A DNA stretch of 64,000 bases from Kolteria novifilia (GTDB taxonomy: Bacteria; Planctomycetota; Planctomycetia; Kolteriales; Kolteriaceae). The DNA is taken from positions 3,100,001 to 3,164,000 of the forward strand of contig CP036279.1 of the NCBI GenBank assembly GCA_007748055.1. Direction: 5' to 3'. The position numbers and the translations under genes were made by a program. This document shows, piece by piece, positions 54,946-63,580 of this stretch (positions are counted from its first letter, which is position 1; each line of letters starts with the position of its first letter). Under the pieces are notes generated by a model. That model searched no databases, was not told the DNA's origin, and worked only from the letters and a program-made list of their open reading frames with translations.

Positions 54946-56700
54946 ATGGAACTCCATTCGATTTTGCTGGCCACCGTGATCTTGCTGATCGTCACCGGGC
55001 TTTGTCTGCCGCTGTTTCAGGTATTGCGGCTCGGCTCGGTTCTGGCGTACATCGCCGTGGGGATCATCGTGGGCCCGCATACGAAGGCCTATGTCCTCAC
55101 CGAGCACGTCGAGCAGTTGCAGCAGGTCGCGCAGTTGGGGATCGTGCTCTTTCTCTTTTTGATCGGAATGGAATTCGAGCTGAGAAAAGTGCTGCGGATG
55201 TGGAAGCTGATCACCGGGCTTGGGCTGACCCAGTTCGCGCTGACGGCAGGGGTGATCACACTCTACCTGATGCAGTTCGGGCACGCGCTGGAGTCGTCGT
55301 TCATTCTCGGCGCGGGGGCGGCGATGTCTTCGACCGCGATCTGCATGATCCTGCTTCAGGAGCGAAACGAGACCGACACCGAGCATGGCAAGGCGTCATT
55401 CGCGGTGCTGTTGACGCAGGACCTGGTCGCGGTTCCGCTGTTGACCATGATTCCGATCCTCGGGCCGCGCGTGACCAACACCGCAACGCAGCCGATGCTG
55501 ACGGTGGGCCTCCAGGTCGCGGGGGCGGCGATCGCCGTCTTCATGATCGGCAAGTGGCTGACCCCGCTGTCGCTGCACTGGGCGGCGCGCCGGCGCGACA
55601 TGCAACTCTTCGGCATCTACATCTTCCTGAGCGTGGCGGCCGCGGCGTTCATTCTGCAACTGGTCGGGATCTCGATGGAGTTGGGGGCGTTCGTGATCGG
55701 CATGCTGCTGGCGACGTCGGACTTTCGCTATCAGATCGAGGCGACGGTCGCCCCCTCGAAGCAGATCCTCTTGGGCATGTTCTTCATCACGGTGGGGATG
55801 TCGATCAACCCGCAGGAGATCGCCGCGGACTGGGTGAATCTCTTTCGCGATGTCGCGTTTGTCCTCTCGTCGAAGCTGGTCATCCTGGTGCTTCTGGGAC
55901 TCCTCTTCGGGTTGACAAAAGCGACGGCGGTGCGGGTCGGGTTTCTTCTGTCGCAGGCGGGGGAGTTCGCCTTCGTGCTCTTTGGGGCGGCGTACTCTTA
56001 TCAGCTCCTGTCGGATCGCGACTTCACCTTCGCGCTGCTCGTGGTGGCGATCAGCATGAGCTTTACGCCGCTGATGGTGCAGATCGGCGAGATGATCGCG
56101 AGGCGACTCGGTCCGGGACGATCCAAACCCGACATCGAGGACTCCGATAAGCTCAAGCAGCACGTGGTCATCGTCGGCTACGACCGCGTGGGCCAACTCC
56201 TCTGTGTTGTGTTGGAGAAGTTCAACGTTCCCCACGTGGTGGTGGAGCGTGACTGGAACCGCGTTCAAGCGGTCAAGGGGGAGAAGAGCAACGTCCACTT
56301 CGGGAACATCAGTCTCGCGGAGGTGCAGGAGGTCGTTCGGATCGAGCACGCGTCGATGATCGTCGTTTGCTCCGGCAGCGAGGACGACAAGGATCTGGCG
56401 ATCTCCCTGAAGCGACTCTTTCCCGAGGTCATGGTCGTCGCGCGGACGCAGACGTTGCGGGAAGTCGACGAACTCGTCGAGAAAGGCATCGACGCCGCCC
56501 ATCCGATCTACGTCGCGAGCACCCTCGCCGTGGCACAGGCGATTTTGCAGATGCTCGGCTTCGAGGAGCGTGAGGTTCGGCCGACGATCAAGCGATTCCG
56601 GGCCGACAACTTCGCCGCGGTCCGCCAGGCCTTTGACCGCGTCGACCGCCAAGAAACTCAAGAGATGAAGAGCCCTTCGAGCGAGAATGACGAGGGTTAG
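54946..56700 (+). CDS. Kef-type cation/proton antiporter with RCK domain
   Basis: 584 residues from the ATG at 54946 (AAGGA upstream; a TTG seven codons earlier is less likely). The first ~380 residues form about 12 transmembrane helices of the CPA2 family (IGMEFELRKVLRMW, LGAGAAMSSTAICMILLQE, LTQDLVAVPLL, MFFITVGMSINPQ, LSQAGEFAFVLFGAAY). The C-terminal part (about 400-520) is an RCK/TrkA-N domain that binds a nucleotide: VVIVGYDRVGQLLCVVLEK, VVERDWNRVQAVK, HFGNIS. It moves K+ or Na+ against protons at the inner membrane. A Lys/Glu-rich tail ends the protein. Confidence 0.9.
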   Translation: MELHSILLATVILLIVTGLCLPLFQVLRLGSVLAYIAVGIIVGPHTKAYVLTEHVEQLQQVAQLGIVLFLFLIGMEFELRKVLRMWKLITGLGLTQFALTAGVITLYLMQFGHALESSFILGAGAAMSSTAICMILLQERNETDTEHGKASFAVLLTQDLVAVPLLTMIPILGPRVTNTATQPMLTVGLQVAGAAIAVFMIGKWLTPLSLHWAARRRDMQLFGIYIFLSVAAAAFILQLVGISMELGAFVIGMLLATSDFRYQIEATVAPSKQILLGMFFITVGMSINPQEIAADWVNLFRDVAFVLSSKLVILVLLGLLFGLTKATAVRVGFLLSQAGEFAFVLFGAAYSYQLLSDRDFTFALLVVAISMSFTPLMVQIGEMIARRLGPGRSKPDIEDSDKLKQHVVIVGYDRVGQLLCVVLEKFNVPHVVVERDWNRVQAVKGEKSNVHFGNISLAEVQEVVRIEHASMIVVCSGSEDDKDLAISLKRLFPEVMVVARTQTLREVDELVEKGIDAAHPIYVASTLAVAQAILQMLGFEEREVRPTIKRFRADNFAAVRQAFDRVDRQETQEMKSPSSENDEG

Positions 56701-56883
56701 GTCGACGCGCCTGATCGGGATGGAGTCGGGGGGCGTTGAGCGAGGCCCGGTTCGGGACAACGGGCGACATGCCTCTTTCCCGCTGGCAGTCGAGCGCCGC
56801 GACGGGAACGGGCACTACCGGTCACCATGAGGTGGGGAAGGAGGTATTGCCAGACGGACGCCTCCTTGAGTGTTTCCCGAGCC

Positions 56884-56920
56884 AATAGGTTGATATGTCT
56901 AGATGTATCTATATGTTTGA
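56884..56920 (+). promoter_or_regulatory. AT-rich promoter/operator-like island before the ferritin-like gene
   Basis: In this GC-rich genome, 56884-56925 is an AT-rich block containing TTGATA (56890-56895), a 16-base spacer and TATGTT (56912-56917), a plausible -35/-10 pair. It overlaps the interrupted palindrome TAGAT-GT-ATCTA (56901-56912 region), which could be a repressor site, for example metal- or stress-responsive. The ferritin-like start codon is about 65 bases downstream. Confidence 0.35.
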
Positions 56921-56983
56921 TTGGTGGGGGCGGCAGTTCACACGAGTGGAAGGTAATTGGCTCTAGGCTAAGGAGACCGAACG

Positions 56984-57397
56984 ATGGCAAGTCAAGAACT
57001 GATCGGCGGACTGAATGACCAACTCAACCGCGAGGTGACCACGTTCCTGCGGTACATGCTTCAGGTGGCGAGCATCAAAGGAGCTCAGTGGCACAGTGTG
57101 CGGGACATGTACCAGTCGGAAGTGACTGATGAAGTGGAACATGCCCAGTACCTCGCGGACCAGATTGTCATGCTCGGTGGCAAGCCCGATCTCCATCCCG
57201 ACCTCACCCCTCCACCGAGCGACGTCCGAGAGATGCTCCAACGCGACAGCGAAGAGGAACGGATCGATGTGCGCAACTACATCGAACTCGCGTCCTTGGC
57301 GGAGAAGGAAGGGTTGGTCGCGCTGAAGATGCAGATGGAAGACCAAGCCGCCGACGAGGACGCCCACGGCCAAGAGATGCAACGGCTGTTGGGCTGA
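56984..57397 (+). CDS. Ferritin-like (bacterioferritin-type) diiron protein
   Basis: 137 residues forming a four-helix ferritin-like fold. MASQELIGGLNDQLNREVTT starts the first helix; the second holds SEVTDEVEHAQYLADQI with Glu and the E..H pair; the third and fourth include EERIDVRNYIELASLAEKEG and DQAADEDAHGQEMQRLL with a second E..H pair. These ligands build a diiron centre for oxidising or storing iron. At 137 residues it is shorter than bacterioferritin (about 158). AAGGAG precedes the ATG by 9 bases. Confidence 0.82.
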   Translation: MASQELIGGLNDQLNREVTTFLRYMLQVASIKGAQWHSVRDMYQSEVTDEVEHAQYLADQIVMLGGKPDLHPDLTPPPSDVREMLQRDSEEERIDVRNYIELASLAEKEGLVALKMQMEDQAADEDAHGQEMQRLLG

Positions 57398-57673
57398 AGT
57401 CGACTTGTCGCCTTGAACGGTCGATCATTTTCGTCGTGGTCGCGTCGAGGTGAACCGGCGTCCATTTCGACCGTCGGGGACGACACTAACCCGACGGTCT
57501 TGCGATCACCCGAGCAACCCGTTGATTCATGCGATCCCGGCCACGAACGTCTGTCTCGACCAGTCTCGGCGTTGAATTGATTTGACGAATCGACCGATTC
57601 GCCTGCGTCTCTTCGCCTCGATTTTGGCCAACATGGCTCGTTCTCGCCTTGGCCCGCTCAAATCAACGGACTG
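57398..57673. other. Spacer left of the MITE
   Basis: No coding frame is supported. Text around 57655-57676 (ATCAACGGACTGCTA) resembles 26222-26236 (ATTAACGGACTGCTA) upstream of the VTT gene, so this is probably part of a dispersed repeat. Confidence 0.35.
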
Positions 57674-57839
57674 CTAGGCTCCGTCTCAAAAGTCGGCTCT
57701 GGCTTCGGCTGGCTACGTTGCCGCGGGACTTTGTCGGTCTGCATCGACGAATCCAACGGATTCGCCTGTTTCGACCTCCTCGTCCCCCACCAACTCGCTG
57801 TGCCTCGGGCCGACGATCAACTTTTGAGACGAAGCCTAG
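57674..57839. mobile_element. 166-bp MITE-like element with 17-bp inverted ends
   Basis: Inverted ends GGCTCCGTCTCAAAAGT (57678-57694) and, in reverse complement, GGCTTCGTCTCAAAAGT (57819-57835) differ by one base. Both are flanked by CTAG (57674-57677, 57836-57839), a target duplication typical of IS5-family elements. The ~125-base interior has no coding capacity. It is a non-autonomous element that would need a full-length relative elsewhere in the genome. Confidence 0.75.
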
Positions 57840-57917
57840 TGTTCTGATAGGCAAGTTCGTTCATGAAATCTCGGCCCTGTGATCGTGCGGAGGATTGCCC
57901 AATCATACGCGTTTTTC

Positions 57918-57988
57918 GCATGCCCACGGTGAGCGTGGACATGGCACCCAAGAGTCACCTAGACAATGAATGAACCAATCGGGACTCT
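57918..57988. repeat. Dispersed ~70-bp repeat copy
   Basis: The text GCATGCCCACGGTGAGCGTGG followed by CATGGCACCCAAGAGTC and AATGAATGAACC aligns with 35445-35516 at roughly 80% by eye. It ends one base into the stop of the minus-strand gene, the same place as the copy at 35 kb relative to the PD40 gene. The element is a dispersed repeat at 3' ends of genes. Confidence 0.75.
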
Positions 57989-60650
57989 AGGAAAGCACGC
58001 GAACGATGCCTTCGCTGCCGTTGACTTCGACCTGTTGGCCGTCGTGAAGCTTGGTCGACACGCGATCGATGCCGACGACGCAGGGTTTGCCGTACTCCCG
58101 CGCGACGACGGCGCCATGTTGAAGCATTCCGCCGACTTCCAAGAGGATGCCCGCGGCGTTGACGAAGAGGGGCGTCCAACCGGGATCGGTGGTGTAAGCG
58201 ACGAGAATATCGCCCTTGGCGATCGGCTTTTCCCGGGGATGATGCAGGACCTTGACCGGACCGGTCACGACGCCTGGGGAGACCGCCATGCCGATCAACT
58301 CATCCGGTCGGCCCTCGCGTTTCGGGGGGCGGAGAATGCGGCCGCGAGAGTCGATCACTTGCGGAAAGTGCCGCACGTGGGCGACGAGTTGCTTCTGGAA
58401 CGCGGTCCGGTCTTGGCGAAGGCGACGTAGGTCGAGCTTCGGTTCGCGCGTCGCCCGAGCGGCATCGTCCAACGTCAGGTCGAAGATCTCCTCGGGAGCG
58501 TCGAGCCGACCGGCGGCGACGAAGCGCTGTCCCTCCATGAGAGCTCGTTTGCGAATGGCGTTGGTGAGCATGACGACGAAATACTTGGGCGTGTCCCGCT
58601 TGCCTCCGAAGCACTCGATCAACCGATGAATCCGCGTCAGGATGGCCCGCTTCGGCCAGCGAAGTCGTTGGTGGAGTTCCCGATAGGCGCGAAGCCGATG
58701 CTCGACATTGTCGAGGTGGGAACGTTCGGGGTCGACGCCATCCTCGATTGCCATCATGGCCATCTGCTCGAGGGCCAGGGTCGGGTCGTCGGCGTAGCGC
58801 GGACTGGCGATGTCCATCTCAAGCGGTCCCCGATGGCCGAAGTGCGTGAGGAACGCATCCCAGGCCTGGAGGAAGGCTCCGTTCAATTCCCGTCGCCGCA
58901 GACGTTCGCCAAGTCGAGCGATGTCGGCGAAGTCCTCCCGATCGAGGAGCTTCGCCAGTCGGTAGAGCGCGATTCCCTGTTCGACGACGAGGTTGTCGGG
59001 AAAGCCCTGACGGAGCTTGTCGGCGAGGGCCCGTTCCTCGTGGGCCTCCTTGGGGAACAAGAAGTGAGGCGATACCAAGCCCGCGAGCAGGCCGGGGAGC
59101 ATGACGCCGAACATCTTGCTCCAAAGCCGCATCGTGGTGCGTCTTGCGAAGGTCTTCAGGGAGAGGCTGGTGTCGAGGCGTTCGCGCAGTTCGTGGGCGA
59201 AGTCGTCGATGGTTCGGGCGAAGATCCGCTCGCATCGCTCCGGCGCGAGAAAGGCGTGGAGGACCTTGCCGGCAACGCCGCCCACCGCCCCGAGGAAGGT
59301 CGGGATCAACAGAAGCTTGCGCAGCGTCTGGGTCCGTGAGGTTCCCTGGGGGCGATAGCGTTCGGCGTCGATGTGGGCGAAGATTTCGGCGACGAGAGCG
59401 TCGGTTGGAGCATTGCTCTTTCCCATCGCTTCGGGGGTGAAACCGAGTCGCATGAGGTTCGAGACGTTCATGTAGAGACGGGAACCCGCGGCGAAGACCA
59501 AGCCGCCGGCGGGGGTTCGGTCCTCCATTCCCGAGAGGTTGCGGGCGGCGTTGGAATAGAGCATCTCCTCGAACCACGAGAGACCGAGCGGCGACATCGG
59601 GGCGTTGGTGGTGATGCCCTTCGAAAGCGCCGCGTCGGCATAGAGGCGGCGCCGCTCTCCCGGCTCGGTTCGCATCTCGGGGGCCAGCGGGACGTACGCG
59701 GTGATCGCGCGGGCCTGGAGCAAGTGAAGTCGGCCGTCGGCGTAGGCCCACTCGATGTCCATTGGCCGTCCGTAGTGCTCTTCGACGCGGCCGATCAGGT
59801 CGGTCAGTTCCAAGACTCGATCGTCGGAGAGGGAGCATTCGCCGGAGCAGTGATCGTGGCGCTCCTCGGTGCCGCCGTCGCCGCCGAGCCAGACCGAAAG
59901 ACGCTTGTCGCCGAGCGTTCGCTCCAGGATCGTTCGTTCGACCTTGTCGACGACGAAGTGGTCGGGGGCGGTGGCGCCGGAGACAACCGATTCCCCCAAC
60001 CCCCAACAGGCATCGATGACCGCCTCGTCGTAGTCGTTGGTCAACGGGTTGAGGGAGAAGCCGACGCCGGAGATCTCGCTGGCGAGCTGCTCTTGAACGA
60101 CCACCGCGATCCGCGGCGTGTAGGTCTCAAAACCATGTTCTTGTTTGTAGACGAAGACGCGTTCGTCGAAGCAGGAGACGAAGCAGGCGCGCATCGCGGA
60201 CTCGAGGTCGTCCCGACGGACGCCGAGTCGCGTTTCGTAGCCGCCGGCGAACGATGCCGCGGAGAGATCCTCTTCGGGAGATGAAGAGCGAACGGCGTAG
60301 AAGTGCTCCTCGGGGCGCTCGGCGAGCAGGACGCGAAGCCGGTCGAGTGCCTGACATTGCTCCTCGGTCAGGGAGAGGGATCGCGCGAACTGCTTAATTT
60401 CGTCGCACAGCGCGGTCCACTGCTCACGCGGAGCGTCGACGAACGATGCCCAGAGGGAGGAGGCTTTGATTTCACGGAGCCATGGCTCGAAAAAAGGGAC
60501 CGCGAGGACGGCTCCGGTGGGAACCGGAAAGCCGGCGCTAGCCAATTCGATCAGCGAGAAGGCCTTGCCGCCAACCTCTCCGATCGAGAGCGTGTCGGGA
60601 GTGGTGAAGGGAATCACCCATGGCGATGTCTTGGATGGATTCGTTTGCAT
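57987..60650 (-). CDS. Rifampicin phosphotransferase / PEP synthase-like protein
   Basis: 887 residues. The N-terminal ATP-grasp half starts VGGKAFSLIELASAGFPVPT and contains YAVRSSSPEEDLSAASFAGGYET (phosphate binding), SGVGFSLNPLTNDYDEAVI and GRPMDIEWAYADGRLHLLQARA. The C-terminal swivelling domain is GDILVAYTTDPGWTPLFV followed by GMLQHGAVVAREYGKPCV, with the phosphorylated His. This ATP-binding/His-domain order is that of rifampicin phosphotransferases and PEP synthases; the lack of a PEP-binding TIM barrel favours the Rph type. It may modify an unknown small molecule. Upstream is a divergent GAF-like gene. Confidence 0.85.
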   Translation of the reverse strand: MQTNPSKTSPWVIPFTTPDTLSIGEVGGKAFSLIELASAGFPVPTGAVLAVPFFEPWLREIKASSLWASFVDAPREQWTALCDEIKQFARSLSLTEEQCQALDRLRVLLAERPEEHFYAVRSSSPEEDLSAASFAGGYETRLGVRRDDLESAMRACFVSCFDERVFVYKQEHGFETYTPRIAVVVQEQLASEISGVGFSLNPLTNDYDEAVIDACWGLGESVVSGATAPDHFVVDKVERTILERTLGDKRLSVWLGGDGGTEERHDHCSGECSLSDDRVLELTDLIGRVEEHYGRPMDIEWAYADGRLHLLQARAITAYVPLAPEMRTEPGERRRLYADAALSKGITTNAPMSPLGLSWFEEMLYSNAARNLSGMEDRTPAGGLVFAAGSRLYMNVSNLMRLGFTPEAMGKSNAPTDALVAEIFAHIDAERYRPQGTSRTQTLRKLLLIPTFLGAVGGVAGKVLHAFLAPERCERIFARTIDDFAHELRERLDTSLSLKTFARRTTMRLWSKMFGVMLPGLLAGLVSPHFLFPKEAHEERALADKLRQGFPDNLVVEQGIALYRLAKLLDREDFADIARLGERLRRRELNGAFLQAWDAFLTHFGHRGPLEMDIASPRYADDPTLALEQMAMMAIEDGVDPERSHLDNVEHRLRAYRELHQRLRWPKRAILTRIHRLIECFGGKRDTPKYFVVMLTNAIRKRALMEGQRFVAAGRLDAPEEIFDLTLDDAARATREPKLDLRRLRQDRTAFQKQLVAHVRHFPQVIDSRGRILRPPKREGRPDELIGMAVSPGVVTGPVKVLHHPREKPIAKGDILVAYTTDPGWTPLFVNAAGILLEVGGMLQHGAVVAREYGKPCVVGIDRVSTKLHDGQQVEVNGSEGIVRVLS

Positions 60651-60749
60651 GGTCGGCCCGTAGGGATGACGATGTGGTCACCATCGTCTTGGGGCATCCT
60701 ACGGTGATTTGACGCGAGGAACATGCTGGCGGCGTTACTCGTCTCGAGT

Positions 60750-60770
60750 CCCCCTTGCCGTCCAAGGGGG
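60750..60770. repeat. Degenerate CCCCCTTG hairpin
   Basis: CCCCCTTG (60750-60757) and CAAGGGGG (60763-60770) around a 5-base loop, a shorter relative of the hairpins at 37894, 44659, 53229 and 54716. It lies upstream of the GAF-like gene. Confidence 0.6.
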
Positions 60771-60789
60771 AAACCCTCATCATTTCGGG

Positions 60790-61260
60790 ATGAATGAGAC
60801 ACCGCTACGCATCTTGACGACCGAGGAACTCCGCGAACCGCAAGAGGTCGAGGCGTGGCTCGAGCGATTTCGATCCCGATTCCAGGCGCGGGCTTCGGGC
60901 CTTTGGCGGCGGGAGGGAGAGCATCTTGTCGTGCTGGGGCATGCCTTCGCCCCCGATTTCGACAAAGACGTGGCACGCGAGTTCATGGCGGCGGTCGAGT
61001 CGGTCAGCCTTGAGCGGACCGGGCTAGGCATCGTCAAGGCGGCGGTCGATGACGCGACCGCGGTGGCGCGGACCGATGCGGGACCGGTCGACTCGTCGAG
61101 TTGGCTCAAACGCTTCGGAGCCGCGTGTTCGGTCGCGATCCCGCTTCACGCGGGGGAGAGGGTCACCGGAATTCTGGCGATCGCGCTTTTCAGCACGCAA
61201 GACCTGGACGCCCAGCGAACCGCGCTCGAGCAGATCGCGGCGGTCTTGCCGTTGGAGTAA
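60790..61260 (+). CDS. Small GAF-like domain protein
   Basis: 156 residues from the ATG at 60790 (MNETPLRILTTEELREPQEV). The fold pattern is GAF-like: an N-terminal helix, then LWRREGEHLVVLGHAFAPDF, GLGIVKAAVDDATAVARTDA, LKRFGAACSVAIPLHAGERV and GILAIALFSTQDLDAQRTAL. Such stand-alone GAF proteins bind small ligands or redox cofactors. No cysteine-rich or methionine sulfoxide reductase motif is seen. It is divergent from the Rph-like gene. Confidence 0.65.
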   Translation: MNETPLRILTTEELREPQEVEAWLERFRSRFQARASGLWRREGEHLVVLGHAFAPDFDKDVAREFMAAVESVSLERTGLGIVKAAVDDATAVARTDAGPVDSSSWLKRFGAACSVAIPLHAGERVTGILAIALFSTQDLDAQRTALEQIAAVLPLE

Positions 61261-61316
61261 GCCGCTCACTCATGGTTTCGGGGGGTGAACGGCCTCGAGA
61301 GACGATGCTTGGGGGG

Positions 61317-61829
61317 CTATGCCTCCCGTACGGCGGGTAAGCGAAGAATCACCAAGATGCCAATCGACGCTAGTCCGATGGTCGCCAGGCCGATCGGAAG
61401 CGAAGCGCCGCTCCAATAGATCGTCAAGGCGACCGCGAGCAGCACGATCACGATGGACTTGATCCTTACGTGTTGGCGAATACCGCCGCGCGACTCCCAA
61501 TCGACGAGAATCGGACCAACGAAGCGCGAGCGGAGCAGGGCGGCTTGCAGACGGGGAGACGACCGCGCGAGGAAGTAACTTGTCAGCAAGAGGAACGGGG
61601 TCGCCGGTAGGAGAGGCAACAAGGCGCCGAGAAGGCCGAGGGTGAAGAAGACGCCCGCCAGCATCAGGGAAAAGGCGCGACGAGGGACCGACATGGCATC
61701 GGGGACCGGGGCGACCGAAATGGAATCGGTCTCTGCGGCGACGGCGACCGGTTGTGCCGACACACGCGGATCGCGGTTCGCCTCGTCGGGATCGCGGGGC
61801 ACGTTCCAACACTGGTTTGCGTCGATCAT
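61317..61829 (-). CDS. DUF454 (YbaN-like) inner-membrane protein
   Basis: 170 residues from MIDANQCWNVPRDPDEANRD. The N-terminal ~55 residues are soluble, and then comes the DUF454 core: LGLLGALLPLLPATPFLLLT with SYFLARSSPRLQAALLRSRF, VGPILVDWESRGGIRQHVRI, KSIVIVLLAVALTIYW. Four hydrophobic segments are expected. Function of the family is unknown. An in-frame extension upstream to 61949 has no family match. Confidence 0.85.
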   Translation of the reverse strand: MIDANQCWNVPRDPDEANRDPRVSAQPVAVAAETDSISVAPVPDAMSVPRRAFSLMLAGVFFTLGLLGALLPLLPATPFLLLTSYFLARSSPRLQAALLRSRFVGPILVDWESRGGIRQHVRIKSIVIVLLAVALTIYWSGASLPIGLATIGLASIGILVILRLPAVREA

Positions 61830-62083
61830 GGTGCGAACTATTGCCCCGAACTCAACGTCAGCAAATCGAAGTGGCGACCGTGACGTTGCCCTGGAAACGT
61901 CTACTCTTCCGTCGGCTCGCTCGGCCAGGTGGGCAATCGGGCCAAGCAATCGCCAGCACTCAGTATAGGGTCTTCCGGCGAAGGGCGTGGCGCGGAAAGA
62001 GTTCGGTTTCCACTTCCCACAGGCCGTGGGGGCGGTTGATACGTGATGGCCGCGGAAGGAGGCTCACCGGAATCTCGGCGTCT

Positions 62084-63223
62084 TCAGCCTCCTGAGGTGA
62101 GTCGGGTCTCGAGGGAGTTGCCAAGTGCCTCGAAGGCTTCGTCGATCAACATCTGGCCTTGGTTGATGACCGTCTTACGCCACTGCTTGTCGCCGGGCAC
62201 GAAGGTCTCGCGAATCAAATCCTTAGTCCACGCGTACTGCGCGTTCGTGGCATCGTGGCCTTGGTTGTAGGCCCGCAACTCGGCGATGAGGGCGTTGAGG
62301 ACCTGTCGCGGACGATAGGTGCCGAACTCGGCGGTGGCGAAGTGATAATCGGTGTCGGGGAATCGGGCTTGGCACCAACTGCCGAACGAGCCGCGCGGTC
62401 GGTAGGCGGTCGAGGGGCTGTCGGAGGCCGCGACGTTCTTTTCCCCGAAGTGTGTTTCCCACCAGGTGTTTTCGTCGGATCCCAAGGCATCGTCGAGGAG
62501 TAGGGAATAGGAGGCACTCTTGCCCAGACCCGTATGGTAGTCGAGATGCACGACTTCCTCGGGTTGACCGAGCCATTGCTCGATGTTGGCGGCGACGATT
62601 CTGTTCGATTCGGCCGGCGCCCGTCCTCCGTAGAAGAGCCAATCGTCGAACTCGTACTGCCCGGCGGCGAGCGAACGCATCGCGTTCTTCTTTCCGTGGA
62701 AAAGTACGTAAGCGATGCAGCCTGGGGAAAGTAGATTGCGTCGTCGAGGCGGTCGTTGGGGTGAAAGTACCCGTCTCATGCCGGGCACGAGGTCTGGGCA
62801 GCCTTCGTACTCTTCCTCCTCGGGGAGAAAGTTGCGATTCAGGTCGATGTTGTCCTCGTTCGCGCGGCGGTTCCAGGCGAAGCCGTAAGGATTGAGGCAA
62901 TGCAGCAGCACGACGGCGACGTCGACCGGTGGCGTCCACTCCTCGCGGAGGGAGTCGAGGAACGCGAGTTGAACCGCCGAGCCAAAGGGGGCTTCGGCCC
63001 CGTGAACGCCGCTGGAGAGAAAGACGACGCGGGAGGCGGAGGGCGATCCGATCCGGCAGACGTCGATGAACAGCTCTTCCCCGGCGGGGGAGTTTGCGGC
63101 GATTGGGTAGCTTTGGCAGGTCACGCCGACCCGCGAGCACTGCTCGACGAACCGCTTTCGGGCGGTGGCGTAATCGGCGGGAACGAGAGCCGTGGCGTGT
63201 TCTGGAAGATCGATGGTGGCCAT
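62084..63223 (-). CDS. M14/DUF2817-type zinc carboxypeptidase-like protein
   Basis: 379 residues, no signal peptide seen (MATIDLPEHATALVPADYAT), so probably cytoplasmic. The zinc-binding HxxE is in FLSSGVHGAEAPFGSAVQ; NPYGFAWNRRANEDNIDLNRNF carries the Asn-Arg pair of M14 peptidases, and VVHLDYHTGLGKS supplies the distal His. The C-terminal FATAEFGTYRPRQVLNALIAEL contains the presumptive catalytic Glu. This order matches DUF2817 proteins, M14-like peptidases of unclear substrate. The DUF454 gene lies 254 bases downstream on the same strand. Confidence 0.82.
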   Translation of the reverse strand: MATIDLPEHATALVPADYATARKRFVEQCSRVGVTCQSYPIAANSPAGEELFIDVCRIGSPSASRVVFLSSGVHGAEAPFGSAVQLAFLDSLREEWTPPVDVAVVLLHCLNPYGFAWNRRANEDNIDLNRNFLPEEEEYEGCPDLVPGMRRVLSPQRPPRRRNLLSPGCIAYVLFHGKKNAMRSLAAGQYEFDDWLFYGGRAPAESNRIVAANIEQWLGQPEEVVHLDYHTGLGKSASYSLLLDDALGSDENTWWETHFGEKNVAASDSPSTAYRPRGSFGSWCQARFPDTDYHFATAEFGTYRPRQVLNALIAELRAYNQGHDATNAQYAWTKDLIRETFVPGDKQWRKTVINQGQMLIDEAFEALGNSLETRLTSGG

Positions 63224-63580
63224 CGGGACATTCTAATGGCGCTGAGCGCCGAGTCATGTCGCCGGGCGAATTTTTGGCCGAGTCGGCTCCCGGGGAGGGG
63301 GCTCGGCGCCGGGTTGGGAGGGCCCGCGATCCGATCGTTCCCAGAGGCAACTTATCGCGGAAGTATGGTTGTACCGGTAGTGCCGGATCTTCCCATATTT
63401 CCACCAATCCACTCAAGGGTCGAAGTCCCCACGTCGATAACCCTATTAGCTCTACAACCGCTACCAGCGTCAGAACGGTTCCCTCCGTTCTGATCGCGCC
63501 GGGTCCCCACGAACGAGGTGGGATAGCGATCGAACGCGGCCCCAGCCGATGCGAGCGGGGAGAGACCGAGGAGTCGGAGC
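63224..63580. promoter_or_regulatory. Region upstream of the last gene with a 9-bp hairpin
   Basis: Between divergent genes. TCAGAACGG (63470-63478) pairs perfectly with CCGTTCTGA (63485-63493) around a 6-base loop, about 90 bases before the start codon of the + strand gene. It is a candidate leader hairpin or operator. No -35/-10 pair is certain; TTGTAC (63369) with CATATT 19 bases further is weak. Confidence 0.35.

Noticed and set aside
57649-57882. A 77-codon gene
   Set aside because: It is made mostly of the MITE and its inverted ends.
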